Source: an uncultured Sphingomonadales bacterium
Lineage (GTDB): Bacteria > Pseudomonadota > Alphaproteobacteria > Sphingomonadales > Sphingomonadaceae
DNA length: 33,330 nucleotides
Direction: 5' to 3'
Assembly (NCBI GenBank): GCA_937870585.1
Contig: CALMZE010000145.1
Coordinates: 1-33,330, forward strand
The stretch's first letter is position 1; every line of letters begins with the position of its first letter. Below, piece after piece: positions 1 through 8,216 of this stretch. Below the pieces are notes generated by a model. That model did not search any database and was not told the origin of the DNA. It saw only the letters and a list, made by a program, of their open reading frames with translations. The translations under genes were made by a program, and so were the position numbers.

Positions 1-30
1 TGACCCAATGGGGCAGCGACGACCACATCA

Positions 31-111
31 CGTCGCCCCCGCGCAGGCGGGGGCCGGGGGGAGAGTTCGCACCAAGTTTTCCAACCGGCCCCCGCCTGCG
101 CGGGGGCGACG
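31..111. repeat. Inverted pair of GC-rich REP-like repeats
   Basis: Two 27-nt arms (31-57 and 85-111) are perfect reverse complements, separated by a 27-nt loop. Each arm also contains an internal short palindrome of the form CCCCCGC-GCAG-GCGGGGG, so either arm can fold alone and the pair can form one long hairpin. This layout resembles the REP/BIME elements scattered between genes of many bacteria. It could also stop transcription coming from the gene to the left of the window. No U-tract follows the right arm. It lies outside any gene. Confidence 0.75.
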
Positions 112-199
112 TAATTAAATTCGGGCGACAGGTCCGATCCGCTTCCCTCATTAATTCCCCCTTTCCCCCCGGCGCACTCCGCCCTAGGAGCATAGCGTC

Positions 200-2023
200 A
201 TGGCTGAACAATCCCCCCTTGAATCCTTCAAGCAGGTGCTGACCGGAACCGCGCGCGCCATTGCGCGTGAGCCGGAAATCGAACTGGCGTTCACCGCCGA
301 CGCCCCCACGCAGGTGGGCAAGAATTTCCGCGTGCCGATGCCGGGCCGCTCGCTGCCGCCCGAACAGGTCGCCGAAGCGCGCGGCTTTGCCGACAGTATG
401 GCGCTGCGCCTGCGCCACCATAATGACACGCTCCACATGGCCAACCGCCCGCGCGAAGCGATGGCGGGCGCGGTGTTCGATGCGGTGGAAACAGCCCGCG
501 TGGAAGCCATCGGCTCCCGCGCGATGGCGGGTGTCCGCGCCAATCTGGGCCATGCGCTCGACATGCGGATGCGCTCTGACCCCATTGCCCGCGCGCAAGC
601 CGCAGACGAAGTGCCGCTGCCGACCGCGATCAGCCTGCTGGTGCGGGAGCGCCTGACCGGCGAGCCTGCGCCGCGCGCTGCCGAGCCCGGCCTCGCCATG
701 GTCCGCGAATGGATCGAGGAGAAAGGCGGCGCCGATCTCGACGCGCTGGTGAATGCGCTCGACGATCAGAAGGCCTTTGCCGATCTGGCGCAAAAACTGC
801 TCCGTGATCTTGATCTCACGCGCCCCGCTGATGAGCCTGAACCCACCGATCAAGGCGACGACGAATCGAGCGACGAAGAAGAGGGCGCGGACCAGTCCCA
901 ACAGGATGGAGACGAGGGCGATTCGCAGCAGCAGATGGATGCGCGCGCCGAACAGTCCGATGGTGAGGGTGAGGACGGCGAAGAACAGCAGATCGATTCC
1001 GAATCGGATATGGATGGCGATGCCGAACCCGGCGATGAGGGTGAAGAAGGGATGCTCCCCGTTCGCCCCAACCGTCCGATGGGCGATCTTCCACCCAGCT
1101 TTGATTACAAGATGTGGACGACGGCGTTTGACGAAGAAATCGCCGCCACCGAATTGTGCGATGAGGATGAACTGACGCGCCTGCGCGCCTATCTCGATCA
1201 GCAGCTCACCCATTTGCAAGGCGCGGTCACCAAGCTCGCCAACCGCCTCCAGCGCCGCCTGATGGCGCAACAGAACCGCAGCTGGGATTTCGATCAGGAA
1301 GAAGGGCTGCTCGATGCCGCGCGGCTAGCGCGCATCGTCGTCTCGCCCGGCAGCTCGCTCTCCTACAAGGTGGAGCGCGACACCGAGTTCAAGGATACGG
1401 TCGTCACGCTGCTGATCGACAATTCGGGCTCGATGCGCGGACGACCAATCTCGATTGCCGCGATCAGCGCGGACATTCTCGCCCGAACGCTCGAACGCTG
1501 CGGCGTGAAGACTGAAATTCTGGGCTTCACCACGCGCGCCTGGAAGGGCGGGCAGAGCCGCGAAAACTGGCTCGCTGCCGGACGGCCTGCTGGCCCCGGC
1601 CGTCTCAATGACCTGCGCCATATCCTCTACAAGGCGGCGGACGAGCCATGGCGGCGCGCCAAGAAATCGCTCGGCCTGATGATGCGCGAAGGGCTTCTGA
1701 AGGAAAATATCGACGGCGAGGCCTTGCTCTGGGCGCAGAACCGGCTGATCGGGCGGCCCGAAGATCGCAAGATCCTGATGGTGATTTCAGACGGCGCGCC
1801 GGTGGATGATTCCACGCTCAGCGTGAACAATGGCGCCTATCTCGAACGCCATTTGCGGCAGATGATCAACTGGATCGAAACCCGATCCCCGGTCGAGCTT
1901 TGCGCCATCGGCATCGGCCATGATGTGACGCGCTATTACAGCCGCGCCGTGACGATCATGGACGCCGAGCAATTGGGCGGCACGATGATCGAGCAACTCG
2001 CCGGGCTGTTTGATACGGAATAA
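200..2023 (+). CDS. cobT: Cobaltochelatase subunit CobT
   Basis: This is the VWA-domain subunit of the ATP-dependent aerobic cobaltochelatase (CobN-CobS-CobT), which inserts cobalt into hydrogenobyrinic acid a,c-diamide in cytoplasmic cobalamin synthesis. The 607-residue length fits the family. Three parts are visible: an N-terminal CobT domain (about 1-210), a very acidic Asp/Glu/Gln/Ser-rich linker (about 210-285), and a C-terminal VWA domain whose metal-ion-dependent adhesion site reads DNSGSM near residue 407. The start at 200 is supported by AGGAG at 186-190. CobS is usually encoded just upstream and may lie left of the window. The gene has a housekeeping character and marks the left flank of the accessory region. 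Confidence 0.95.
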   Translation: MAEQSPLESFKQVLTGTARAIAREPEIELAFTADAPTQVGKNFRVPMPGRSLPPEQVAEARGFADSMALRLRHHNDTLHMANRPREAMAGAVFDAVETARVEAIGSRAMAGVRANLGHALDMRMRSDPIARAQAADEVPLPTAISLLVRERLTGEPAPRAAEPGLAMVREWIEEKGGADLDALVNALDDQKAFADLAQKLLRDLDLTRPADEPEPTDQGDDESSDEEEGADQSQQDGDEGDSQQQMDARAEQSDGEGEDGEEQQIDSESDMDGDAEPGDEGEEGMLPVRPNRPMGDLPPSFDYKMWTTAFDEEIAATELCDEDELTRLRAYLDQQLTHLQGAVTKLANRLQRRLMAQQNRSWDFDQEEGLLDAARLARIVVSPGSSLSYKVERDTEFKDTVVTLLIDNSGSMRGRPISIAAISADILARTLERCGVKTEILGFTTRAWKGGQSRENWLAAGRPAGPGRLNDLRHILYKAADEPWRRAKKSLGLMMREGLLKENIDGEALLWAQNRLIGRPEDRKILMVISDGAPVDDSTLSVNNGAYLERHLRQMINWIETRSPVELCAIGIGHDVTRYYSRAVTIMDAEQLGGTMIEQLAGLFDTE

Positions 2024-2182
2024 TGATTCAGCTCAACTGTGGCCACAGCGCCCGGTTGCTCCCATAGTCACTGCATTCAATCTCTGGAAAGCGGAATTCA
2101 AGCTGCTTGCGGCACGTACCCCGCTGCTTGCGCGCGCCGCACAGGCGGCGGCACCGTCTTTACCCGCAGTCAAATTTATATT

Positions 2183-2201
2183 ACATTACGTATCGCAATG
2201 T
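2183..2201. promoter_or_regulatory. Candidate operator upstream of the LLM monooxygenase
   Basis: ACATTACGTATCGCAATGT is a 19-nt imperfect palindrome. Its arms ACATTxCG and CGxAATGT pair in seven of eight positions. It sits 15 nt before the first ATG of the flavin monooxygenase, in the AT-rich end of the 193-nt gap after cobT. The TetR regulator encoded in the same operon is the natural candidate to bind it; that assignment is inference. The rest of the gap (2024-2182) shows nothing I can name. Confidence 0.45.
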
Positions 2202-2216
2202 TAATTTGATACAAAA

Positions 2217-3461
2217 ATGGGGATGCTTATGAGGACGATTCCGCTGCGGCTTGGCATGTTTCTGGCCCCGTTTCACCCGCTGGATGAAAGCCCCACGCTG
2301 GCCTTTGAACGCGATCTGGAACTGGCAGCCTTTGCCGATGAGATTGGCTTTGCCGAATTCTGGTATGGAGAACATCATAGCGGGGCCTATGAACTCAGCC
2401 CTTCACCGGAGTTGATGATTGCAGCAGCGGCGCAACGCACCAAGCGCATTCGTTTGGGAACCGGTGTGATCTCTCTACCCTATCATAATCCGCTGATGAC
2501 AGCGAACCGGATTGCGCAGCTCGATCATCTCACCTTCGGGCGCCTGATCTTTGGGGCTGGCCCCGGTTTGCTGGTGAGTGATGCGCATATGCTGGGTCTT
2601 GATGCTCGCCAGTCGCGTGACAAGCTGGACGTGGGGCTATCGGTCATCTCGCGCCTGCTCGCGGGAGAATGGGTGACGGAACATTATGAAGGCTGGTATA
2701 ACCTGCGCGACGCTCATGCACAGGTGCTGCCGTACAATCCCGATCTGGAATTGTGCGTGGCCAGCACATTTTCACCCAATGGCGGCGTTCTGGCTGCCAA
2801 ATATCAGGCGGGATTGCTCTGCCTCGCCTCTACAATCCATGGCGGCTATGATGCGCTGACGACCAACTGGAAGATTGCCTGCGAACAGGCCGCCATGGCC
2901 GGGCGGGCGATGAACCCTGCAGGCATCCGTTGCGCCACAGATGTGCACATCGCTGAAACCCGCGACAAGGCGATTGAACAGGTGCGTGAGGGCTATGAGA
3001 AGTGGCTGCTCTATATCAAGAACCAGTCAGAACAGATTCCGAACTCGCCGGCGCACAAGACGCTCGAAGAGCTCATCGAAACCCATCAAGTCGTTGTCGG
3101 AACGCCCGATGACGCGCTTGCGCAGATCAGCCGACTGGAAGAGAAGGTTCCTGAGTTCGGATGCCTGCTGATGCTTGACAAGAATTGGGCATCGACGCCG
3201 GACAAGAAGAGGTCGATGGAAATGATGGCGCGCTATGTTCTGCCTGCTGTAAATGGAGCCAACCGCAACCGCCAGAAATCGTATGACTGGGCGCGCGCGC
3301 ATCGCGACGGCTTCATTGACACGATTCAGGACGCCACCAAGCGGGCGTTTGACAAGCACGCGGCAGAATTTGGTTCAGGTGCAGCGAGCCAGCCCGAAGG
3401 GAGTTTTCCCGTGGGCGGTCTGGCGCTCGCCTCACGTTCCGGCGGTCAGACAGATGGCTGA
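2217..3461 (+). CDS. LLM-class flavin-dependent monooxygenase
   Basis: This is a bacterial luciferase-like (LLM) TIM-barrel protein that would use reduced FMN and oxygen on a small organic substrate. Family features are FWYGEHH near residue 48, the RIRLGTGVISLPYHNPLMTA strand-loop, and DHLTFGRLIFGAGPG. At 414 residues it matches the longer LLM branch that includes limonene monooxygenase LimB; that similarity is from memory of the family. Three in-frame ATGs lie at 2217, 2223 and 2229; the third has GGGGA five nt upstream and may be the true start. The stop overlaps the TetR start by 8 nt, so the two genes are coupled. The substrate is unknown. Confidence 0.85.
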   Translation: MGMLMRTIPLRLGMFLAPFHPLDESPTLAFERDLELAAFADEIGFAEFWYGEHHSGAYELSPSPELMIAAAAQRTKRIRLGTGVISLPYHNPLMTANRIAQLDHLTFGRLIFGAGPGLLVSDAHMLGLDARQSRDKLDVGLSVISRLLAGEWVTEHYEGWYNLRDAHAQVLPYNPDLELCVASTFSPNGGVLAAKYQAGLLCLASTIHGGYDALTTNWKIACEQAAMAGRAMNPAGIRCATDVHIAETRDKAIEQVREGYEKWLLYIKNQSEQIPNSPAHKTLEELIETHQVVVGTPDDALAQISRLEEKVPEFGCLLMLDKNWASTPDKKRSMEMMARYVLPAVNGANRNRQKSYDWARAHRDGFIDTIQDATKRAFDKHAAEFGSGAASQPEGSFPVGGLALASRSGGQTDG

Positions 3462-4047
3462 CGGGCCTGCCCGTGGTCGCCCCCGGCAACAGGCGGTTGA
3501 TGACCGCATTTTGGCGGTGGCACGCGCACTACTGGCAGAGGGTGGCTATGAAGCGCTCACCTATGAAGCCATTGCCGCGCGCGCGCAGGTCTCTCGGCCA
3601 ACGATCTATCGGCGCTGGCCAACAAAGGTCCAACTTGCGAATGAAATTGCAAATGGCGGCGGGGCACCTGTTCCCAACCTGATCGAAACGGAAGGGCTCG
3701 ATGCCCAAATCCGCGCTTTTGTTGGCTTGCTGTTCGATCAGTATGAGAGACCAGGCATGGCGGCAGCCAATGCCGGGTTGATTGTCGCTTATCAGAACGC
3801 GCCAGACCTGCGTGCGGAATTGCATGATCCGCTGGAGGCAGAGGCGCGTCGGCACCTCACTACAATCATTGAACAGGCCAAACATGGCGGTTTGGTCGAC
3901 AGCAGCGTGGATGCCGACGCCCTGTTCGATCTGGCGGTGGGTGCGGTCATCTTCCGCACCCTGTTCAGTTCGCTGCCATGCGACGCGGCGGTGCGTGAGG
4001 CCGTGTGCGCCATTCTGACCGGCGGCATCCGCGTCAGATCGGGATGA
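3454..4047 (+). CDS. TetR-family transcriptional regulator
   Basis: This 197-residue protein has a TetR N-terminal helix-turn-helix at about residues 37-56 (the segment LTYEAIAARAQVSRPTIYRR followed by WPTK), preceded by a basic GRPRQQ stretch. The C-terminal half is the variable ligand-binding, dimerising helical domain. The start at 3454 is chosen because it places the HTH at the usual distance from the N-terminus and overlaps the upstream stop; a longer reading from 3253 would be antisense-like sequence inside the monooxygenase gene. It probably represses its own operon through the palindrome at 2183-2201. Its 3' end overlaps the convergent DUF1214 gene by 14 nt. Confidence 0.92.
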   Translation: MADGPARGRPRQQAVDDRILAVARALLAEGGYEALTYEAIAARAQVSRPTIYRRWPTKVQLANEIANGGGAPVPNLIETEGLDAQIRAFVGLLFDQYERPGMAAANAGLIVAYQNAPDLRAELHDPLEAEARRHLTTIIEQAKHGGLVDSSVDADALFDLAVGAVIFRTLFSSLPCDAAVREAVCAILTGGIRVRSG

Positions 4048-5128
4048 CACGCGATGTGGGAACTGGAGTTGCCCCGGCCTTGACCCAGCGGAGCAGCACA
4101 AAGCCCTGATCATGACCAACGGTGGGCAGCCAATTGCCAAATCCGGGGTCGCGGTGCGCGATGACGAACGTCAGGCCGCCATCTGCGTTCCGCTTGGCGC
4201 TGTGCTTGTTGATGCAGATCGGATGGTATCGATAATCAAGGCTTTCCATCCACCAATTGTTGATCTGGATGTTCCAGTGCTCGGCGTCAGGCTCTGCAAC
4301 TTCAAGCACAAGGGCTTCATCTGACGCCAGCGACCAATAGCCATGGACATAGAAGATCGCGGGATCGCCTCCTGCCTTGATGAACATCTCCTGCCCCCAA
4401 TCGCGAACTTCGTTGGGATGCGTCATGAACTGGCGTGCCCAATCGGCGAACAGCTTTGAGGTGTTCACAACGAAATCGGCTGCGGCCATCAGGCGTCGTC
4501 CGATCTTTTCCGGATCGTCAGGGGCCGGGGCGAGCGGCCCTGCGCTGATCCGTTCGATCTTGATCGTGGCGGGGGTTTCCGCCTTCCTGTCCAGAAAGGT
4601 TTGGCGCAAATGCAGCATCGTTGAATCCGGCGCGAGGGGCAGCCAGGTGCGCCCATCCGCAGGACGCTGCGTGCTGGCGATAATTTCAAAATTACCTTGC
4701 GCATCGGGCCGGAATTCAGCCCCGACGAGTTCGCCGGTTGAAGGCATTGTGCCGTCAATGGCATAGCGGTTCGCCTTGGACCCAAGGCTCAGATAGGTCA
4801 CGGTTCCGATATGGCCGGTCAGCCGGTAGGTCCGGTCGCCCGCGATGGTAGAGGACAGATACAGATTGTCTGGATTGTCCCCGCCCATCTTGGCGGTCTC
4901 GTGGCTGGGCACATAGAAGCTTGGAAAATCGGGATCGCCATTCTCCAGATAGATTTCCAGCCCGAGACGGATCAGGCGACTGAGATAGCGTGTGCCCTCG
5001 CCCCTGTCGAAAGCGGTATCGGGTGTGCCCGCCCCTGTCAGCGTCAAAACGCCATCGGCGAGACGCGCGCAGAAATTTTGCCACAGCGCGCCAGACTGGA
5101 TCAGGCTCGAAAATTCAGTGTCGCTCAT
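4034..5128 (-). CDS. DUF1214 domain-containing protein
   Basis: This 364-residue protein has no assigned reaction. The C-terminal third matches DUF1214: the segment around NIQINNWWMESLDYRYHP, then an asparagine-lysine-histidine stretch, and an AHRDPG...NWL...GH ending, which I recognise as this family's signature. No signal peptide or membrane helix is visible, so it is probably cytoplasmic. It is transcribed leftward from the control region at 5129-5256, shared with the divergent NTF2-like gene and carrying one of the 32-nt-spaced dyads. The 3' end overlaps the TetR gene by 14 nt with no terminator between them. It probably acts in the same catabolic programme. Confidence 0.8.
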   Translation of the reverse strand: MSDTEFSSLIQSGALWQNFCARLADGVLTLTGAGTPDTAFDRGEGTRYLSRLIRLGLEIYLENGDPDFPSFYVPSHETAKMGGDNPDNLYLSSTIAGDRTYRLTGHIGTVTYLSLGSKANRYAIDGTMPSTGELVGAEFRPDAQGNFEIIASTQRPADGRTWLPLAPDSTMLHLRQTFLDRKAETPATIKIERISAGPLAPAPDDPEKIGRRLMAAADFVVNTSKLFADWARQFMTHPNEVRDWGQEMFIKAGGDPAIFYVHGYWSLASDEALVLEVAEPDAEHWNIQINNWWMESLDYRYHPICINKHSAKRNADGGLTFVIAHRDPGFGNWLPTVGHDQGFVLLRWVKAGATPVPTSRVIPI

Positions 5129-5138
5129 TTGACTGTCC

Positions 5139-5182
5139 TACGCAAAATGATAATGTTATTGATCAAAATGCTACTTTGCGAT
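5139..5182. promoter_or_regulatory. Candidate Lrp-type operator, copy 1
   Basis: Half-site TACGCA (5139-5144, within CTACGCAAAATG) and inverted partner TGCGAT (5177-5182, within CTTTGCGATA) are separated by exactly 32 AT-rich nt. The second half-site deviates at its last two positions. The element lies between the divergent DUF1214 (leftward) and NTF2-like (rightward) genes, 10 nt upstream of the former start codon. The same geometry recurs at four other places in the window. Confidence 0.6.
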
Positions 5183-5256
5183 ATTTCAATCGTCAATATG
5201 CTGAGCAATGCAGCGCGGCATCCCGCATTTCTTTTGAAACGGGAGAAGAGGTCAGT

Positions 5257-5682
5257 ATGGCTCATGAGGCATCACGCGGACAGATTGCTGCCGCGAAAGG
5301 GAAATTCGAACGCGCCTTCATTGTTGAAAAGGTGAAGGCCTTTCAGGCGTCCTACGCTGCGAAGGACTGGCAAGCGCGCGCCGCCTTGCTCTCCGTCGAT
5401 GTGATTTTCGAAGATACGGTGGGCGTGCCGCCACCTGCAATCGGTCGTGAAGCCGCTGCGGCCTATTTCCGGTTAATCATAGACGCCGGCTGGTCGATCG
5501 AGATGGTGCCCGAGCGCATTGTGGTGATGGGTGACGAAGCTTTTGTCGTCACGCGCGGTGCGTGGAGCGCAGGGGATGAAGCCCCTTCGCGCCTGATTCT
5601 GATCCACAATTTCAAATTTAATCGCGCTGGCGAAATCAGCCATGTGCGCATTGCCTATGATGAAGAGTGCCTGATTGACTGA
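5257..5682 (+). CDS. NTF2/SnoaL-like protein
   Basis: This 141-residue protein has the cone-shaped alpha+beta NTF2 fold pattern: an N-terminal helix (KAFQASYAAKDWQARAALLSVDVIFED), a middle GREAAAAYFRLIIDAG segment, and C-terminal strands ending in ISHVRIAYDEECL. The fold serves ketosteroid isomerases, polyketide cyclases and limonene epoxide hydrolases, and also non-catalytic proteins; no active site can be assigned. The start at 5257 has GGGAGAAGAGG upstream; readings beginning at 4990 run back through the divergent promoter and are rejected. It heads a coupled three-gene unit with an unknown protein and an Lrp-like regulator. Confidence 0.85.
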   Translation: MAHEASRGQIAAAKGKFERAFIVEKVKAFQASYAAKDWQARAALLSVDVIFEDTVGVPPPAIGREAAAAYFRLIIDAGWSIEMVPERIVVMGDEAFVVTRGAWSAGDEAPSRLILIHNFKFNRAGEISHVRIAYDEECLID

Positions 5683-6145
5683 GCGTGTCGTCGCAGCCAG
5701 CCTCAGTGCAGGCGAGACGTGTCAGGCCGGTGAGGCAGGCCAAGGGCTGGGGCTCCGTGTCGATAGCTGGATTCCGGGCATAGGTGTCATCCGCCTCGTT
5801 CATTGGCTGCGATCACCCTATCCTGAAGTCCCACTGGACGGGATTGTAGAGGATGTCTCTTCAATGCGGTGCCCCTGGGTGCAGCCAAGCGACCGAATTG
5901 ACCAGTTTCTGCCCTGCGGCGCGCGCACAAGCTTGCCCCCTTCGCGTCTGGATTGCAGAAATTTGCTGAGCGCGGACGGTCGGTTTTTGCTGGGCCTGCG
6001 CGGGTGGGACATCCCGCATGATCGGCATCTTATTCTGACTGAACTTCAGACATGGCAAGCCGACATGACGGGCCAGGCCCTGCCGCTCAAATGGTATGCC
6101 CTTGAGCGTATCTCGACGATCCCCCAGCGTGGGAGGTTCGATTGA
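5675..6145 (+). CDS. Unrecognised protein in a coupled three-gene unit
   Basis: I do not recognise this 156-residue reading frame. It begins with a TTG at 5675 that overlaps the NTF2-like stop by 8 nt and ends with a TGA overlapping the TTG start of the Lrp-like gene. Its middle and C-terminal parts look protein-like, with patches such as FLLGLRGWDIPHDRHLILTELQTW and PLKWYALERISTI, six prolines within DGIVED...LPPSRL, and no membrane helix or signal peptide. The opposite strand shows no better candidate. Translational coupling on both sides argues it is real, but the non-ATG start and lack of a recognisable family leave doubt. Confidence 0.55.
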   Translation: MTERVVAASLSAGETCQAGEAGQGLGLRVDSWIPGIGVIRLVHWLRSPYPEVPLDGIVEDVSSMRCPWVQPSDRIDQFLPCGARTSLPPSRLDCRNLLSADGRFLLGLRGWDIPHDRHLILTELQTWQADMTGQALPLKWYALERISTIPQRGRFD

Positions 6146-6738
6146 GCGAAGATGTGGGGCGTATTGCGCCTCTTGACCAACGTCAGCTGTGCGATTTGGG
6201 TGGAGAGGTCCGTTCCGAAAACTCCGGATGTCTGCCCGAATGCCAGCCTGTTGGAGACAGGCGCGCGGCGAAACATGCTGCGTCTTCGCCGGAGCTTGAT
6301 CATGCGATCATCGCTTATCTGAAACAACGTCCGCGCGCGCCACACACGGCGATTGGCAAGGCGTTGGGCACTTCAGCCGATGTGGTGGGACGCTCCATCG
6401 AGTGCATGAAGCGAACCGATGCGCTGCGAATCGTCGCCGCCAGCCATCGCGGGCCTGATCAACTGCCGAGGATGATGATCGCGCAAATTTGCGCGAAAGG
6501 CCAAGTGGATGGGCTTGAAAACCATATCAGCGCGCATCCCCATGCCATGTCCGTCTACCAATGCACGGGGCCATTCCAGCTCATAGCCTTGTTCCGTTTT
6601 GACGATATGGATCAGCTTTCGGCACTCGGTGATTACATCGCCTTGTGGCCAGAGCCGATTGGGCAGATTCGCTACAGCTTTGCGCTTGAGGTGGTGAAGT
6701 TTGATATGGCGGATCAGGTGTCAGGCCCGCGCTCCTGA
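6142..6738 (+). CDS. Lrp/AsnC-like regulator with N-terminal extension
   Basis: From residue 50 on the protein follows the Lrp/AsnC plan: LDHAIIAYLKQRPRAPHTAI, a recognition segment GTSADVVGRSIECMKRTDALRIV (about 76-98), and a C-terminal RAM-like ligand domain (AMSVYQCTGPFQLIALFRFDDMDQLSALGDY...). The usual RAM glycine-aspartate motif is replaced by GPFQ, so the effector pocket is divergent. The first 50 residues are extra, with cysteines at 17, 30 and 34. The TTG start at 6142 overlaps the preceding stop (TTGA); a later start would remove part of the extension. With the two regulators at 19562 and 20014 this makes three family members in one cluster. Confidence 0.7.
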   Translation: MSEDVGRIAPLDQRQLCDLGGEVRSENSGCLPECQPVGDRRAAKHAASSPELDHAIIAYLKQRPRAPHTAIGKALGTSADVVGRSIECMKRTDALRIVAASHRGPDQLPRMMIAQICAKGQVDGLENHISAHPHAMSVYQCTGPFQLIALFRFDDMDQLSALGDYIALWPEPIGQIRYSFALEVVKFDMADQVSGPRS

Positions 6739-6755
6739 ATGGAGGCGCGGGCCTG
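6722..6755. terminator. Bidirectional hairpin between convergent genes
   Basis: CAGGCCCGCGC (6722-6732) pairs perfectly with GCGCGGGCCTG (6745-6755), with TCC/GGA extending the stem. It overlaps the end of the Lrp-like gene and precedes the end of the convergent monooxygenase gene, the expected place for a shared terminator. No clear U-tract follows in either direction. Confidence 0.65.
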
Positions 6756-6761
6756 TCTGCG

Positions 6762-8216
6762 TTATGCGTATTGGAACTGTGAAAGGTCTGGCTTGGCCAT
6801 GGCTTCGGCAAAGGCGTCATAGCCCCAGGGCCAGGTGAGCGGCACACCGTCACCATCCAGATACCAGCTGGAGCAGCCAGTGGCGAACACAGTCTTTTTA
6901 GCGGCAGCGATGCGGCGATCATCATAGTCGGCATGGGCTTTTGCGGTTGGGGCAACCGAGACAGCCTTGCCCTCCAGCACCGGTGCCATCAACTGCGTGA
7001 GATAGTCCCACTGCCGCTCGGCAATGTCGATCAGCGAGAAATTGCCGACCGGACCGGATGGGCCGTTGAGCATGAAGAAGTTGGGAAAGCCGGGGAGCGA
7101 TACAGCATAATGTGCGGTCGGCTTCTTCGCCCAGAAATGATCAAGGTCGAGCCCGTTCTCGCCCACCACTTTGGTTGGCCGGATGAAGCGATCCACCTTG
7201 AAGCCTGTTGCCAGCGCCACCACGTCGAGCGCGTGGAAGCTGCCGTCCACCATACGGATGCCATCCTCTTCAAAGGCTGCAATCTTCCCGGTTTCAACGC
7301 TGACATTCGGCTTTTGCACCGCGTCATAATAGCACCAGCTGTAAATCAGCCGCTTGCACGCGGCATGGTAGTTGGGGCGCAGCTTTTCCCTCAGCTCCGG
7401 ATCATGCACCTTCTCTTCGAGGTTCTTGCGGCACAGCTCGGAGATTTCGCGCATCTCCGGAGAGTCCGGGTCAATAATGCCCGCGTTGAAGCGCCGGATG
7501 CCACCCCAATAGTCATCGCCATAGCGGATGGCGTCGATCTTGGCGGTGTCGGCACGGAACGCGTCGCGATCTGCTTCCGAATAGTCGAATTGCTGCACCG
7601 GCATGATCCATTGTGGAGAGCGCTGGAGATGGACCAACTGGCTCGCCTGTTCCGCCAATGCCGTGACGATCTGAACGCCGGTTGATCCACTGCCGATCAC
7701 GCCGACGCGCTTGCCTTCAACCGGCACGCTGTCATCCCAGCGCGTTGAATGCATGATCGCGCCCTTGAATTTGTCCTGGCCTTCAAATTCGGGGATATTG
7801 GGGTGATGAAGCACACCGGAGGCCGCGACGATGATGTCGGCCTTGTCCCGCGCCCCATTTGCGAGCGTTACCTGCCAGTCATGGCCCGACCAGATGCATT
7901 CAGTCACTTCTGAATTGTGCTGGATCAGATCGCCAATGCCGTATTCTTCAACGATTTTGAGGAAGTAGCCCTGAATTTCGTCCCCTGTGGCAAAGAAGGA
8001 ACTCCATTCGGCATAGGGCGCAAAGCTGTAGGTATAGCAATGCGCGGGGACGTCGCAGGTGAGCCCGGGGTAGCGGTTTTCGCGCCAGGTTCCGCCAATG
8101 GCATGGCCCTTTTCATAGACGACCATATTGGTGTGCCCAGCCTGCTTCAGCTTGATGGCGGCGAGGATGCCGGACATGCCGGCGCCGACGATGATGATGC
8201 GTTTTGACGAACTCAT
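6762..8216 (-). CDS. Flavin monooxygenase, Baeyer-Villiger type
   Basis: This 484-residue protein would use FAD and NADPH to insert oxygen beside a ketone, giving an ester or lactone. It has an FAD Rossmann motif GAGMSG (11-16), a GTWRENRYPGLTCDVPAHCYTYSF segment typical of the family, the Baeyer-Villiger fingerprint FKGxxxHSxxWD (150-161), and an NADPH motif GSGSTG (175-180). Members lacking the fingerprint are N-oxygenating FMOs, so its presence favours a ketone monooxygenase. It is the last gene of the E1-alpha/E1-beta/E2 operon; its ATG overlaps the E2 stop by 4 nt. The pairing with a 2-oxo acid dehydrogenase is unusual. Substrate unknown; steroid or terpenoid ketones are plausible. Confidence 0.9.
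   Translation of the reverse strand: MSSSKRIIIVGAGMSGILAAIKLKQAGHTNMVVYEKGHAIGGTWRENRYPGLTCDVPAHCYTYSFAPYAEWSSFFATGDEIQGYFLKIVEEYGIGDLIQHNSEVTECIWSGHDWQVTLANGARDKADIIVAASGVLHHPNIPEFEGQDKFKGAIMHSTRWDDSVPVEGKRVGVIGSGSTGVQIVTALAEQASQLVHLQRSPQWIMPVQQFDYSEADRDAFRADTAKIDAIRYGDDYWGGIRRFNAGIIDPDSPEMREISELCRKNLEEKVHDPELREKLRPNYHAACKRLIYSWCYYDAVQKPNVSVETGKIAAFEEDGIRMVDGSFHALDVVALATGFKVDRFIRPTKVVGENGLDLDHFWAKKPTAHYAVSLPGFPNFFMLNGPSGPVGNFSLIDIAERQWDYLTQLMAPVLEGKAVSVAPTAKAHADYDDRRIAAAKKTVFATGCSSWYLDGDGVPLTWPWGYDAFAEAMAKPDLSQFQYA

Noticed and set aside
31-111. Possible CRISPR repeat pair
   Set aside because: The two copies are inverted, not direct, and there are only two.
850-1094. Ser/Pro-rich open frames antisense to the cobT acidic linker
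   Set aside because: They mirror the low-complexity Asp/Glu/Gln codons of cobT; no ribosome site or family.
2038-2047. Palindrome TGTGGCCACA after cobT
   Set aside because: Only 10 bp, no T-tract and no partner; too short to call an operator or terminator.
2188-2197. TACGTATCGCA as a sixth copy of the TACGCA operator
   Set aside because: The half-site is imperfect and no TGCG partner lies 32 nt away.
2010-2204. 64-codon open frame after cobT
   Set aside because: It overlaps the cobT end and runs through the candidate promoter and palindrome; no family and no ribosome site.
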